A DNA stretch of 64,000 nt from Phoronis australis. Lineage: Eukaryota > Phoronida > Phoronidae. Positions within the stretch are counted from its first letter, which is position 1. Every line of letters begins with the position of its first letter. The stretch is from positions 472,062 to 536,061 of the forward strand of contig NMRA01000178.1 in NCBI GenBank assembly GCA_002633005.1, given 5' to 3'. The translations under genes were made by a program, and so were the position numbers. The notes under the pieces are model-generated. The model searched no databases. It was not told where the DNA came from and was given only the letters and a program-made list of their open reading frames with translations. Shown here in pieces: positions 1 through 12,102 of this stretch.

Positions 1-978
1 TCTGCGCCGTGACCTGATGCCAAAGCTTTATACACCAAACCAGTTGGAAGTGAAACGATTCAATATTTCACTGCAGAACAAAATTATCTCGTTTGACCTC
101 AGCAACAAGTACAACAAAAATGACCCCGGGATGTAGGTTTCGGACTAGTCCCATCACTCTGTTAAATTTGTAAGCTTTGTCACCCAGCTTACATGCTTAG
201 AGATCATACCATGCTTCCGTTCACTGGGCCTTGACCTTGTGAAGAAAGGATTCTGATGCACGTTCCATGCAATGCTACTTTTGAAAACCATCGTGTTGGA
301 TCCATGCTTTCTATCAAAAATATGTAACTTAGTCCGCTAACCGTTATAAAACGGTCTCATCCTATTCGTTATTTAGGAAAGAAATGAACTCTGGGCTCAT
401 GTTATTTCAGACGAGTCTCAATAAAGTTCAGGCCAACGCGTGTACGTTCACCCCAGTCGAAGCTCGAGATACGTTGGGTTGGTCAAGGCAAACTTATTGT
501 ACTGTATGTAGTCAATTGCACAACTGACGTATGACACAAAAGATAATTAATGCCGTTTTGGATGTGTTAAACGGGCCTATATGAACCGTTAGAAAGCCGT
601 TTTGGGCACGTCACTGCAAATGTTTTTGTCGCTTTAACCCTAAGGGTGTCTGGTTATCACTCAAAAGCACGCACACGGTTCGTTACCAACTGAAATGTAA
701 TCGGCATTTCCACTGCTCATACACTGTACTGCTTTTCCATTGTCGGTACATGTAGCGTTATTTCCACTTGAACGTTTTAGAACACGACGCGTTTGTCAAT
801 TATCAATATCTTGAAGCACTGTTGAACTAGAAGAGTACTGAACCTATAAACGTAACAATTCATGCGCGCCAGATTAAGACATGGACCAGCGGGGTTCATT
901 TATTGTGTCAATTCAACTGAAAGATTCTTCCCTGGCAATTTATTTATTTCAATTCGAAGTTTGCGACTTCGACTTGAC
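1..978. other. no gene recognised
   Basis: I find no open frame of useful length, splice-flanked exon or repeat here. It lies downstream of the minus-strand gene that ends at 1320. AATAAA-type signals for that gene's strand (read as TTTATT) occur near 897-903 and 940-948 and could serve as its poly(A) signals, but they are about 380 bases from the stop. Confidence 0.4.
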
Positions 979-1240
979 TTAACCCTCGTTGCGCAAGAGA
1001 AAATTGGCCCGCAAGCAACGTGAACTTGACCTTCCCATTCTACCAAATGAAGTAAGCTTCGATTTAATTAGTAGACCATCGAAAATTATAAAAGTAGCCT
1101 CGACATGTTCCTTAAACGGATTAAAAATGATTTTAGATCTTGGAAAGAACCAACATTCCGACATTGACTGTGGCCATTCTCGGCGCACAACTTACCAATA
1201 CAGACTGCTTAATACCATGTCCGAGCAAAAACGTTTTTAA
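979..1240. repeat. diverged dispersed repeat, copy 1
   Basis: This stretch resembles 7026-7320. Both contain a core reading close to ATAAAAGTAGCCTCGAC (second copy ATAAAAGTAGTCTCAAC) and other aligned patches around it. The copies are old and broken by indels. No terminal repeats or coding capacity are visible, so the class is unknown. The short open frames on both strands are probably accidental. Confidence 0.4.
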
Positions 1241-1319
1241 AGCTTAAAAACACTTCGAGTCTTAAAAATGATTCATTTTGCCAAAATTTCCGATTGCTTT
1301 GGTCATTTGCGAAATACGT

Positions 1320-4300
1320 TTATCTCTCCCCTGCAGAAACTTTCTGTGTGTTAAGAGCCTTACTCTGGTTTGAGTCTGTTTCACACGAAATGACTTTAAT
1401 GACAACACCGTTCGATTCCGCGGGAGGTGATGGCGGAGAGGTGACGTTCTTTGCAGGCGGGGGACTCGTCAGTTGATTCCTTGGAGAGATGTCACTCCCC
1501 CTAGGACTTGTGTCACTTTTATTAGACGAGGCCGACAGTTTTCTCTGTCGAAACTGTTTCCTTGAAATCATCGGCGACGCGACATGTGACGATATCAGTG
1601 GCGATGTTGGCGGCCACTTAGCGCCATCCAAACTATCCTGTCGTTTCATGGTATTATTGCCCAAGTCTATTGAAATCATGGGACTTTTTCTTCTCATGAG
1701 CATGGGTGAGTCTATTGATGATCGAGTAGAAAGAGCGCTATCTGGTCGATTTCGAGGACTACGACCAGCGTTACCGGCAGATGGAATTCTGGTACGAGGG
1801 CTCAGACTTTGAATGGTCTCGCCGCGCTCGAAGGGATTGCGAGAACTGAAGGACTGTGCGCGGACACGTGAGTGCGAATTTTGAAGTTGACTAAACGCCC
1901 GCAATGTGTCCAGTTGGTCCTGTTGTTGGTCAATTGATTTTCTTGGACGACGAACTGATTTAATATACTCCGGCTCTCCTAGTGTAGTAAGTTGCCGCAG
2001 GGAGGCGGTCAGATTGGTACTTGAACCGGTTCTTGAGCGAAGTTGCCCATCAAGGCCCACGATAGGTGGTAAGAGAAACTTAAACGAGTTTCGTGTTCTC
2101 AAGTCCGGTGGTAGAAGCTTCCCGGTGGCCGTGTGTACATCGAGGTCTTCAAACTCCCTGGACATCCTGCGACCTCTTCTTGCAGCATATTTTTTACCTG
2201 CAAGAAGAGCGTTCAATAAGCATGTGCATGGGCGGCGCACCATAGGGGGCGCTGGGGGTCTATAGCCTCCACTTATTTCAATGCTGCGCCGTCCATGTTA
2301 AAAATATTCCCTTGTCTAGTGAGCTTAAAGAGGCATGGAACGTGAAAACTTGTAAAAAATACCTTTTAAACAAATCGTGGCGAATCTTGGCGATGTTAAC
2401 GTGATAGTTATTCACTTTGAATATTGCAAAACTTTCTAAAAAAAGTCGTCATATTCACTCTTTGAAACAGAGACGTAAAAACAATTCTTTAGTTCCTATA
2501 CAGTTTTCAAATTCTCCGCCACCAACGCATGCGCACAAACAATTCGGACGGGCTGCTGCTTGAAATCATCATTGTTTTGTTTACCTCAAAGGTCAAGTGT
2601 CACATTTTACATTTAAAGGAAATGCGCTACGTTGATGTCTTGACATACCAAATAAGGAGACGTGCTTTGCCGTGTGGTAGAAAAATCGACGAAGTGATCA
2701 GCAGTTGACAGATTGTTTGTTCAAATACGAAACTAGAGGAAAAATGCTTAGACACCAAAGAAATTCAAAATCTTTATGAGCAACCCGTAAAAATACCTCG
2801 TGAGCAGTTTGGTTTCAGTGTCTGTGGTACACAACCACTTTGAATAATGCAATTTAGTCTGTTTTTCACGTTCTATGCCACTTTAATTTACTGCACGCAT
2901 CACAAACAACAACTCCACGGAAAGAACGCTGCTTCCAATATTTGTCGCTACCTCCTTGTTACTGTTGTAGGATTAATTGATTTCAAGGTTTGCGGTCATA
3001 ATTTGCATATGATTAACGCAGCCAGTCGAGACTGAAACTGTCAAGTTGCTATGTAGATCGCATTTATTACGGCGACCATATAGCCTTAGCAACAATGAAC
3101 TCGGGTGGGTAATTTGTATACAACGTAAAATAAGGAACCATGACTCCACCAGATTTATAAAACCTCAAAGTGCATTCCAGACAACGTAATGACGACTTTA
3201 GCGTTGCAGACATGAAAGTCAAGGATTAGAAGCGGCACCTTCATGTGCTTGACATTTGAAATCCTTAAATATTAAAAACATCCAGCTTCAAACAATTACT
3301 TATTTTTTAGATACTTTTCAAAGATACTTGAACTTAGGTAAAATGGAAATGTATACGGGAACAGACAGTTTGGCTTTGGTGCAGTCGTTAAAAATAAGTT
3401 TCAGCCTCAAGCTTTCAGCAAAAAAAGAAACTGCATCAAAGTCATCAAAATCACAAGGAAAACTGTTCATTACAAAAACGTTATGTAACTACATTATATT
3501 TTGTAATTTAATAACCGAGGTGTCTAAACTACATTTAGAAGGTAATTTATATTCTCACACGTCTCGTGTCAATGCAAAATAACCCTATTGGGACCTTTCC
3601 TTTTTCGAAAATCGATCTGTGCTGTTAACGATACCAGTCTTTTTGTGATGGCGTTGAAAAGGTAAGTGAACAACTTTGATTTGATTCGAATATTACAGAC
3701 GATGCTACTCTGTGTAAGTTAACTTACCCATTTTCTCAAAGTCTGTTTCTGCGGTTTTAGCGCCTTTAAAGTTGATCGGAAAAGGATTAACAAACTTGTC
3801 TTCATCTTCCGACTCCGTTAAGCTTCCACTATCACTAGTTGGTTCTGAAAACAACGATCAGAGTTGAGTGGCGGAGACGAAAAAATACCGCGATACAAGT
3901 AGATCTCGCAAAGTCTTGGCCTTACGTGATCTTATGTTTTCGCGAGGTTCTCGCGTCTATGGAACCTACGTCGGGGTCATTACTACCTCGTCTCATTGGC
4001 TTCCGGTGTCGTTACTCTCTTAGATCCCGTGTTGAGACTACGTTGGCTCACTTTCTTTTGGTTGGTCAATGTTGCAAAATGATACTCGCACAATTATCTA
4101 CACTAATGATGTTTAAAGCACACGGAACGCATCCTTTTGCAGATGAGTAGGTGTAAAAGGAACCATTGTCCGGTTTACGGATATTTGAGAGGCCGAGCAT
4201 CTGGTGGAAACATTGAATAACGGGTCAGTGCAGCCTCCCGTTCAGTAACGCTAGGACCACGCTAAAATGCAAGACTTCGCGTGAAATATTGCCGTGTATT

Positions 4301-7300
4301 CTGAACGAGAGCACGTGACTTAGGCTAGATTTAGCTAGGTCCTAGCGTAGGTCCTAGCGTTACTGAACGCACTCCCGGTGTTAACATATAGGTGGAACAC
4401 TAAGCCCGCGGGCTCGCTTTTCTGCTGCACCGCCGCTATAATAAGTACACACGACAAACGCCAGAATATTTCGGGCGTGATGAAGTTTAATTACTGAGTC
4501 AATGAAGTTTCGCACTTTTGAACAGACTACCGTACAATGATAAAAATCACGAAACACGATCCTTCTCAGTTACTTATTTGGTTTCATAACTGCAGTTTCC
4601 CGCTGCGTGGTGAGCTCGTCTTTTATAGGCTAACAGTTGCTCAATAAACAGTTTGTAAGAGGACAGAGTGACTTGTTTGAGAAGTTTATATTTAGAACTG
4701 TGAGTGGTTCAGCGTGCACGGGTTGTGATGAAAATGGTGCACGGAAGTTGTAGGCTATATATGAGCGACTCACTATACAGAATACAGACAGTCACGTTGT
4801 TTTACGAATACCGGTAATTAATCACTCCAAGCTTTATGGCTTTATTATGGACCAGATATCGAGTTGCCAGTGGTAAAATACAGTAATGTATCAAGTACGT
4901 AACGCCAACTCAAGTGGGAACGAGTATTCGATTGCAGTATCTCAAGATGCCACATTTATGGCACAGCCTATACACCGGCCTTATTCATTTTAAAAGTGAA
5001 CCTCTTTTTAGGTTTTAAGAACAATGTAAACGCAAAGCGCGAATTTTTCCTCGTGCCTCGTTATATTTATGTCTCAAATGCATTGTTTTTAAATCTAAAA
5101 AGAGGCTCACTTACTAAAATGACCACTGCGTGAATAGGGTGCATAACGAGTACGCGACTTAATTGAGTTGAAAATTTAAAGCTCATAACACTAACAATTG
5201 TACCGGAAGATGTAGCAGGAATCAAACGAGTGCAGTTACTGGAATCATGGACGGTTGTTGCGTTTTGAAAGGCCAAGTCATTATTTTTTCTAATTTTTAA
5301 AAAGGAGACAGATTCAAATTAATCGTCTCTTAACCAAAACATCAAAAGTCGGATTTGTGAGATCACATTTTGTTAACATAATTAAACCTGTTGCGGCGTC
5401 ACGGCGTCACGCCGTCCCAGCCAGTAATAGTAATTTGATCCAGGTTTGGTGAACTTAGAAGACAGACAGATTAATTAAACCAACTTTTTGCATGTAATGC
5501 ATCGAAACGAAACGTGATCTTTGATCCGGGTACAAAAAATCCTCAAAGCCGCGTGATCGGTGTCTCCAGAAAGCACATCTTGGTAGCAAGACTCACTTTT
5601 AGTGTAAAAGTTTATTTTGTCGGTTAAAAACAGTAAGTGTGCTTGCTGAAAAAAAATCTAACTTTTATGAGAAAAGTCTTGTAGTTTTACCTCAAGGATG
5701 ACGTGTTTAAAAACACTTGTCAACTACATGTTGACAAAATGTAGAGCCAAATGTCGTCTTGTAAAGCTGCCGGGCATGTTCTTGTCCGTTTGTATTCATT
5801 TTCATGTTAAATGCCAACTTATGCATGTATCGAATCTGAGAATTTAAATACTGTGATTCCCCACGGCCACATTGCCTTCGCAACAGCAGTTAAAGTATTG
5901 CGAAGATTTTGGGTATTATATGAAATCGTGTTGAGCTTTCCCTACTTCTAATTTCTAAAAAGCGAGATTTGTTTGCAATACTTCAAAAGCGAATAATTAG
6001 TAGGCTGAAGCACCAAGCACTCTGTACGAGCAACGGACTTACCCTTCAGATCTGTCATTCCGCACACCAACTGGTCCGTTTTCAACTGTTGCAGGTGCGC
6101 CACCATGTCCCTTTGGGCCTTCTCCATCTTACTCCATGCCTGTTTCGCCTCATTATCCAGCCCCACAGCCCTGTGGTTGTGTATCGCCCTCTCCCGTTTA
6201 TTCTTAATTTTCACTCTGTTAAAGCTGCGCGTGGACTCCTTAGTGTACTTTTCGACGTCTTCTTCCATGCTCAGTCCAATTGCTGGTTTGACAACAGTTC
6301 GTAATTAGTAATTCTTCGGAACAATACACAGGAACGCTCCGCTACTCGATATAATAGCTTGTTATAACTACACCATGAATAGTTCATGAATCCATACGTC
6401 AATACGCGCGCACGTATTTCAACCAGCTATGCTTTTGAACCTATAACCTAACGACGAATGGACGTAAAATACGTCCAAAACTGAAATATAGTAACTATTC
6501 TCAAATGGGCCGTCTGCGGAGTTAAACCTCAAGCCATGACGTCATTCTTCCTCAGGCACCAATACTGGACTTCGACATCAACAGGTTTCTACTTTGATTT
6601 AATCCAATTTAAGAAAATTACCACCCGTCGAGATGGCCCTTTTGTTGAGTCGACAAAACTGCTATATGCTGTCATGTGATACGGTCAATTGGTGATTGAA
6701 ACTCTTTAATGGGCTGAAAATAAAAGATGACAATCTTGGATTCACCTTCGCATTGAACGGTTGTCGTACAAAGATATATTGGATGTATCTTGACGCCAGT
6801 GGCCCAAGGGATATACATGCAACAGAAGGTGTACAGAAATGATCAATTTAAAATTTGCTAAATGCCAATTCACTCAAGCGAACAAGTTCAAAGTTGCGCA
6901 AATACAAAATGAGAGAAAAAGTTCATAGCTACATTTACAATGCAAAACTTGATACTGACCATTGAACACAATAAATGTGGGTGGAATGTCAATCAGCTAG
7001 GATTAAACTCCAGCCTGCTCAACACTCGCAATTAGACAAACACCGTTCCGACCAAGAAGAGAACTTTGGATTTATAGCACTACCGTCATAAAAGTAGTCT
7101 CAACTTGTTCCCAGTTGGGCTGAGGAGTGAGTTTCGGGTTTGAGGCAAAGAACTGACAATTCGTTTATGAGACCGCGCTCGGCGCATAAAATGACACGCC
7201 GTGGCCAGCCAACTCGTAATGCCTGGACTAAAGTAATACGCCTAATGGCTTCAGTTATTTTGAAGCCTTGAAATTCTCTCCTGTTTGACAAAGGGACAAT

Positions 7301-7444
7301 TTGAGGACAATTTTAAAACTGTAAGTGTTCTAAACCGGACGTTTTTTGTGTTTGGAAGCTGGCTTGTTGGCACTTTACTGCTTTTCGAAACTTACCTGTT
7401 GGCGGAGTTATTAGACTTGAAACTGCACTTGCATTAGTGAACAT
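1320..7444 (-). CDS. four-exon gene for a coiled-coil, Ser/Arg/Pro-rich protein of about 427 residues
   Basis: Rebuilt from splice sites. Exon 1 is 7396-7444 (ATG at 7444, starts MFTNASAV, donor CAG/GTAAGT). Exon 2 is 6043-6282 (acceptor CCAG, donor AAGG/GTAAGTC). Exon 3 is 3728-3844 (acceptor TTTTCAG, donor ATGG/GTAAGTT). Exon 4 is 1320-2197 (acceptor CTTCTTGCAG, TAA at 1320). All three introns are phase 1, and the joined frame is open over 1,284 nt. Exon 2 encodes a charged helical, probably coiled-coil stretch (EEDVEKY to LQQLKTDQL). Exon 3 is acidic (TESEDEDKF). Exon 4 is low-complexity, with basic Ser-Pro and Arg-Ser motifs and a hydrophobic patch SFKFLLPPIVGLDG. There is no signal peptide or membrane segment. 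I do not recognise the family. An extra 5' exon is possible. The splice chain is strong; the function is unknown. Confidence 0.7.
4240..4368. mobile_element. MITE family 1, copy 1
   Basis: A 129-bp element bounded by inverted repeats GTTCAGTAACGCTAGGACC and GGTCCTAGCGTTACTGAAC. Near-identical ends occur at 40201-40342 and, in the opposite orientation, at 60385-60512. It is noncoding and lies in the intron between exons 2 and 3 of the minus-strand gene. Confidence 0.7.
7026..7320. repeat. diverged dispersed repeat, copy 2
   Basis: Partner of 979-1240, sharing the core ATAAAAGTAGTCTCAAC. It lies in the first intron of the minus-strand gene. No ends or coding potential are recognisable. Confidence 0.35.
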
Positions 7445-10400
7445 ATATACTCACAGAATGTGTTCAAATGTCGTCAAACATCCAGTTTTCAAAGAAGTGG
7501 ATTAACTCCGCGTCATCGTAACTAAACCTATTGCCGCAGCTTAGAATATCAATGTCTTATTAAACGTGAGCTTTGGCAGAGAGAAAATTTACTGCTCGTG
7601 TATCCAAGCGCCTGAGGAGATTATCACAAGAGCGGCGATAAAACTTACAAAACCATTGACGATAAGCCTTCGGCGATGTTGATTTTACTTTAAAACATCG
7701 AGAAGGTTAATTGCCTCCTCATGAATCGTAACTGCCTTTCTGTTGCTTTAACCTCTGATTTACGTAAAAAGCCCAGTTTCATCTTTTTGCGCGATGTTGG
7801 TGAACAGCGATTTAATTGTATTTTAGGGCCTCCGGATGACATCATCATAAAGANCCTGGCCACTGATCGTGTTGGTTTAGACTCTGTTGCTAATGTGTAA
7901 GAAAAAATGACGAAAGTCATTTAAAAAAACAAGCCACCAATTGAAATAGACTGTCACGGTATAGAGAGTTATGTTTCCTCCACTTTCGGACACTGACCAA
8001 GAGCCAATTTCATCGAAAGCCCTTACACATCGATTGAATTAACTATTTAAACAATTAGTGCGTAGATAAAATATTCCAATAGCTAATATTACGTTAACAT
8101 GGAGATGACGTTATATTAATATACGTTACTCACAAACACTGTGCGATGGCAGACACTACATGTATTACTATACTTCTAAGGACCCATAGCATCAAAATTT
8201 TCTTATACAGAAAACGACGCATCGTCAAAAGTGGGATATTTACAGTCTGTGTAAGGGACGGGAACGGCATCTCTTGTTTGATTTCTATTATTACCGTATG
8301 AGGAGCTGTTTGCTAAGAAGCCAAAAATGACATTGGCTAGAGATTTCGCACGAAATCATGTTGGTCACCTGAGCCACAAACTATTGGATCGGTTTTTACT
8401 AACACTACTTGACGTAAATTTTGATACTCGGAATGGCATCGATAACATAGAAGGCCGACTTGGGCTTCTGTAGTGGTTTACTTGAGATGAGGCCATACAT
8501 GTACACATTATCACAAACATTGCCGTCGTCATCATCGTACGCCAAGCCTTATATAAGTTTTAGTACAAGGTACGTGATTTTGAGCAGATGCGGCCCAGAA
8601 CGATTGTTTCAGTCTTTCACCGAGAATTAAGTTAGCACGGAAAGGAAGTTTACGAGGGGACGAAATTCCGTGAAAAGCGACATAATGTATTACTATAATT
8701 ACTAGGTTTACGAAAAGAAAGTTCTACATAAACTATGTTAATGAGAAAACACGCTGTCAGGTGTAATTTTTTCTGTTTGTTAATTGCATTCGCTCTGTAG
8801 TACAGTAGATGCTACATTCTCGTCATTTTTCCTTCGAAAATAATCCATTCTCATTGCTTTCTTTTCACTTCCAGAAGGATAATCATTGTTTTGATGCATT
8901 GCCCAACTGCGCAATCAGTGCATAGTCAGAAACATGTGGATCAAATCGAATCAAAGACAAGCATACCATGGATGTACTCAGTAACTTTGAAGTAAATTTA
9001 ATTTTCCAACTTCTGTAAGGATTATCAGCCATTCAATGGGAAAATATTCATATACGAGATAAACGCATTTGATGGTGGACAAAGAAAATTAATGTGTCGC
9101 TGGGTAGGGAACATCAACTTCCATCAAAAGTTATTTGACACGATATCGAAAAATGTTTAGCGTCCAACACAAACAAATTTAGAACGAAAGTTTTAAATTA
9201 TGAAAAGAAATCCTTAAGGGCATACGCATGCGCACGTGTTTTCCTTCAAACCAGTCAGGTTATGCAGGAACTTCTCCACAAGTCTGCATTTAGTGAAATA
9301 TCTACAAAATTATGAATTTTGACTCAGTAAAATTGCACATTTTGTTAAAGTACAAAGCCTGTAGAATTTGATTTTTAATTGAGTTACGTGACCAAAAAGA
9401 CAGATACATTGATTGCATGACAACGGTACCAATAACACAGCGAAACTTCCTTTCTTATTGATACTCAAAATAAGATCTCAAAAACGTTATCGCAACTTGT
9501 TTCATATTCAATTTGTTGTTCATAATTAAATTACAAAAACGTTGTAGCATCTTTTGTGTTGTTTCAGGAAATTAAAAAACGCGCATTTTGATTGCCCTCT
9601 TATTAAATCCAAACCCTAGCAACGTTTTGGAGACCAGTCCATGATAAAGCAAAGCACCGATAGCGTACATGCATGTGAAAAATTCATTTGAATCAAGTCA
9701 TACAAATCGGAGACATGATGCTACAAATTTTGGACATTATTCTAGGGTCCTACATGACCTTAAACATCCTAATAGTCAGCTTCATTTATCTTACTAATGG
9801 TTGTGTTAGTTAAATGTTTACTGGAAAGTGAGTATCTCGGTTGCCGATTATTTGTCCAGAATTTATAGGTAAACAATGATAACATTCGTCGGTGTAATCT
9901 CAAGACGAGATACTGCGAACCACACGATCTATTGAGCAGCATTGGTGGTACAAGTATGACCGGGTCGCACATGCGCATGTAGTGCGTGCCTATTCAAACC
10001 TCTTTTCCGAGAGTGAAAAAATGATGTTCGCGAGAAACGAGATGTGTTTGTACGAAAGGGTTGCTGTGTATAAGAAAATATTCATGCATGCTGTAATTTC
10101 TGTGATTGATTTTCGTTTTGTATATGAATGTTGCAATTTTTGAATTTCTCGTCAATCGTCCAATGTTAATGATTTAATAATTTGATCAATCCAGAGAAAT
10201 TGAAAGTATTATTTAAAACTTACTCAAGGCAGGTGGCAAATTTTATTGAAGCTTGATTAAAAACGGAGACATTTTACCCACGTCGTCTTTGGTGTCTCAA
10301 GTGACAAAGATGGCCAGTTGGTAGGTATTATTTTACTAGTGTGTTTCTACTTGCGACTTGACTAAATAATTTACTTAGGTTATGACGGTCCCTTGAATGT

Positions 10401-10655
10401 ATAAACATAACACAAGAATACAATATGGGGCATAAAGCAGGCCATGTTTGAAATATTTTTCATAAAACTGAGATTACGAATGATCGAAAGAGGTTTTCCA
10501 AGTCTCACTGCTTGCACAAGCTACAGCCTCTTCCCCAAGCCTCAAGATGGCGCTGCTCGGTTTAGAATTCTACATTGACAAGTAATTAGAGGCGAAATAT
10601 GCAGCTTTAACAAACACGCCGTAATTAGATTAATCGTATATAAGGGCGAACGCAC
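7445..10655. other. intergenic, AT-rich, no gene recognised
   Basis: No convincing exon is seen on either strand. A single N lies at 7854. Short open frames at 7690-7920 and 9769-9978 have no coding character. Confidence 0.5.
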
Positions 10656-10777
10656 ATACATGGAACAAGTAGCGGCGATCGAGCAGAGCTGACGTCCTCA
10701 AGTCATAACTAGATACAGTNATACATGGAACGACGATCGAGCAGAGCTGACGTCCTCAAGTCATAATTAGATACAAT
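10656..10777. repeat. short duplication around a single N
   Basis: 10656-10719 recurs at 10721-10777 with one N between and a small internal deletion. Larger duplications flank the Ns at 27035 and 36944 in the same way, so this is most likely an unmerged contig or haplotype overlap rather than a real tandem repeat. Confidence 0.7.
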
Positions 10778-11059
10778 GGCGTATTTAGGGGACCATTCCC
10801 CTAAAATTCTACCAGATACCATTTGGGAGTTCGGGTGCGAATTACTGACTAGCATATGCGAGCAACCAGGGGTCTCGGGGGGTCAATAAACAATGCATAG
10901 GCCCTGAACAAACCCCGTTTACCTCCTTTTTTTAGTCAGCAGGTCCGCAAACCCAAAATTCGAGACCTCCACATTTCAGGCTGAGCGCGCACATCTGCCG
11001 CAATTCTGGTTATTCCTGTGCCCTGACCCCCCTAACTCAAAATCCTGGATCCGCCCCTG
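10776..11059. mobile_element. degenerate noncoding element with GGCG(G/T)ATTTAG and GGATCCGCC ends
   Basis: Starts ATGGCGTATTTAGGGG and ends CCTGGATCCGCCCCTG, an inverted pair. A shorter copy lies at 18155-18302 with the same interior phrases (CCTAAAATTCT, AACTCAAAATCCTGG). Related elements recur at 15895-16170, 18690-19399, 19485-19910, 26350-26548 and 31712-32620. No transposase is visible, so these are non-autonomous or decayed DNA-transposon copies of unassigned superfamily. Confidence 0.55.
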
Positions 11060-11698
11060 AGATATATTGGGTTACTCAACTATCACAATGCTCACTTGCC
11101 GACTTTTGTAGAAAAGCGCGTAGATGTACCACACACGGTTAGAATAAGGTACTGGGAAACTGTTGTACAATAATTTGTTTTCCCTCGCTCCCGATAGAGG
11201 TAATCGGCTACGCACGTAGCAGGCACTGTACAAGTGTCACTGGGTTTTGCCACAGTGACAGCGCACACGTCACTGGACCAGTAGCTTTTCTTCCACTCTG
11301 TCGAAAACTGTACGGTGCCACCTTAGGTCACCAGTGTGATTCAGTGGTATAAGCTCCGAACTTATATCCCTGGGCATGATTTACCACTGCCCGGGGTGTA
11401 TCACTATTCATTTGTATGAAAAGCAAATATATGTACTATTTATGATTAATTTAAATGGGAAATTAATAGGTTGTGATGTTCCAAAGTTTATTTTTCAGTA
11501 ACATTTTTGATTTTTGTTCAGTTGTAAACAGGGTCGCCACTCAAGGGACTTTAGCACCGCTTTTATTGAAAATTGAAGGCGTATGCAGCCCCTTAGTTAA
11601 AATTTGCTGAGGGTCTCTTGGTAAAATGGTAAAAGTTTCAAATGAAAATTTTGATCTTTCCTCAAGTAACGTAATTTCGTTGGGACACATCGTGTAGG

Positions 11699-11978
11699 TG
11701 CACCTGTGGCATCTGTCAGACTACCCCAGGTGCTGCTGAACAAATATTCTGCAAAGAAGTTGAAAAGGTTGTGGCAAAGCTTGAAGAAGTGAAGAGTGAC
11801 AACTTGCACGAAAGAAAAATATTGCATCGTGGAGCATGGAGGTTTTAAACCAGTATGCATCAGTTGTGATGTTTTGGGGACTGCACGGCTGCAATACAAA
11901 AGTCAATATCCGGATGGTTACGACGGACCCTCTGATCGACACGTGCAACACGTTGCCTACAAACACTTTCATCGATGA
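11699..11978 (+). pseudogene. P2X7 C-terminal (ballast)-like domain fragment, frameshifted
   Basis: Frame one begins after an acceptor-like GTGTAG and reads CTCGICQTTPGAAEQIFCKE, then EVEKVVAKLEE. Frame two, from 11823, continues CIVEHGGFKPVCIS and later YKSQYPDGYDGPSDRH and HVAYKHFHR. This order of a Cys-x-Cys-x2-Cys start, a Cys-Lys-Glu helix, an Ex-HxGF-x-VC block and a Tyr-rich Ala-Tyr-x-x-Phe end is what I know from the cysteine-rich intracellular tail of P2X7 receptors and from the many lone copies of that domain in aquatic animal genomes. A frameshift between about 11790 and 11822 and a stop at 11976 make it non-functional as written. No channel part (transmembrane or ATP-binding) is nearby. 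Confidence 0.6.
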
Positions 11979-12102
11979 GTACATGGACAATCAGGACGAA
12001 CTGTCTGAGGTTATTCTAGCTTGTGCATTAGAGCTTTTTACCCTCCGTCAGGAAAAGAGGAGGACTTCCATGGAGTTTGTTGCTAGTTTCATCCATTTAT
12101 AG

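Noticed and set aside
3256-3582. 108-codon plus-strand frame
   Set aside because: It lies within an intron of the reconstructed minus-strand gene, has AT-rich composition and no motif, and no splice sites support it.
3940-4050. Possible LINE reverse-transcriptase end (SHWLPV in one frame)
   Set aside because: Only six residues match the CR1/L2 HWLPV signature and the flanking frame has no reverse-transcriptase motifs.
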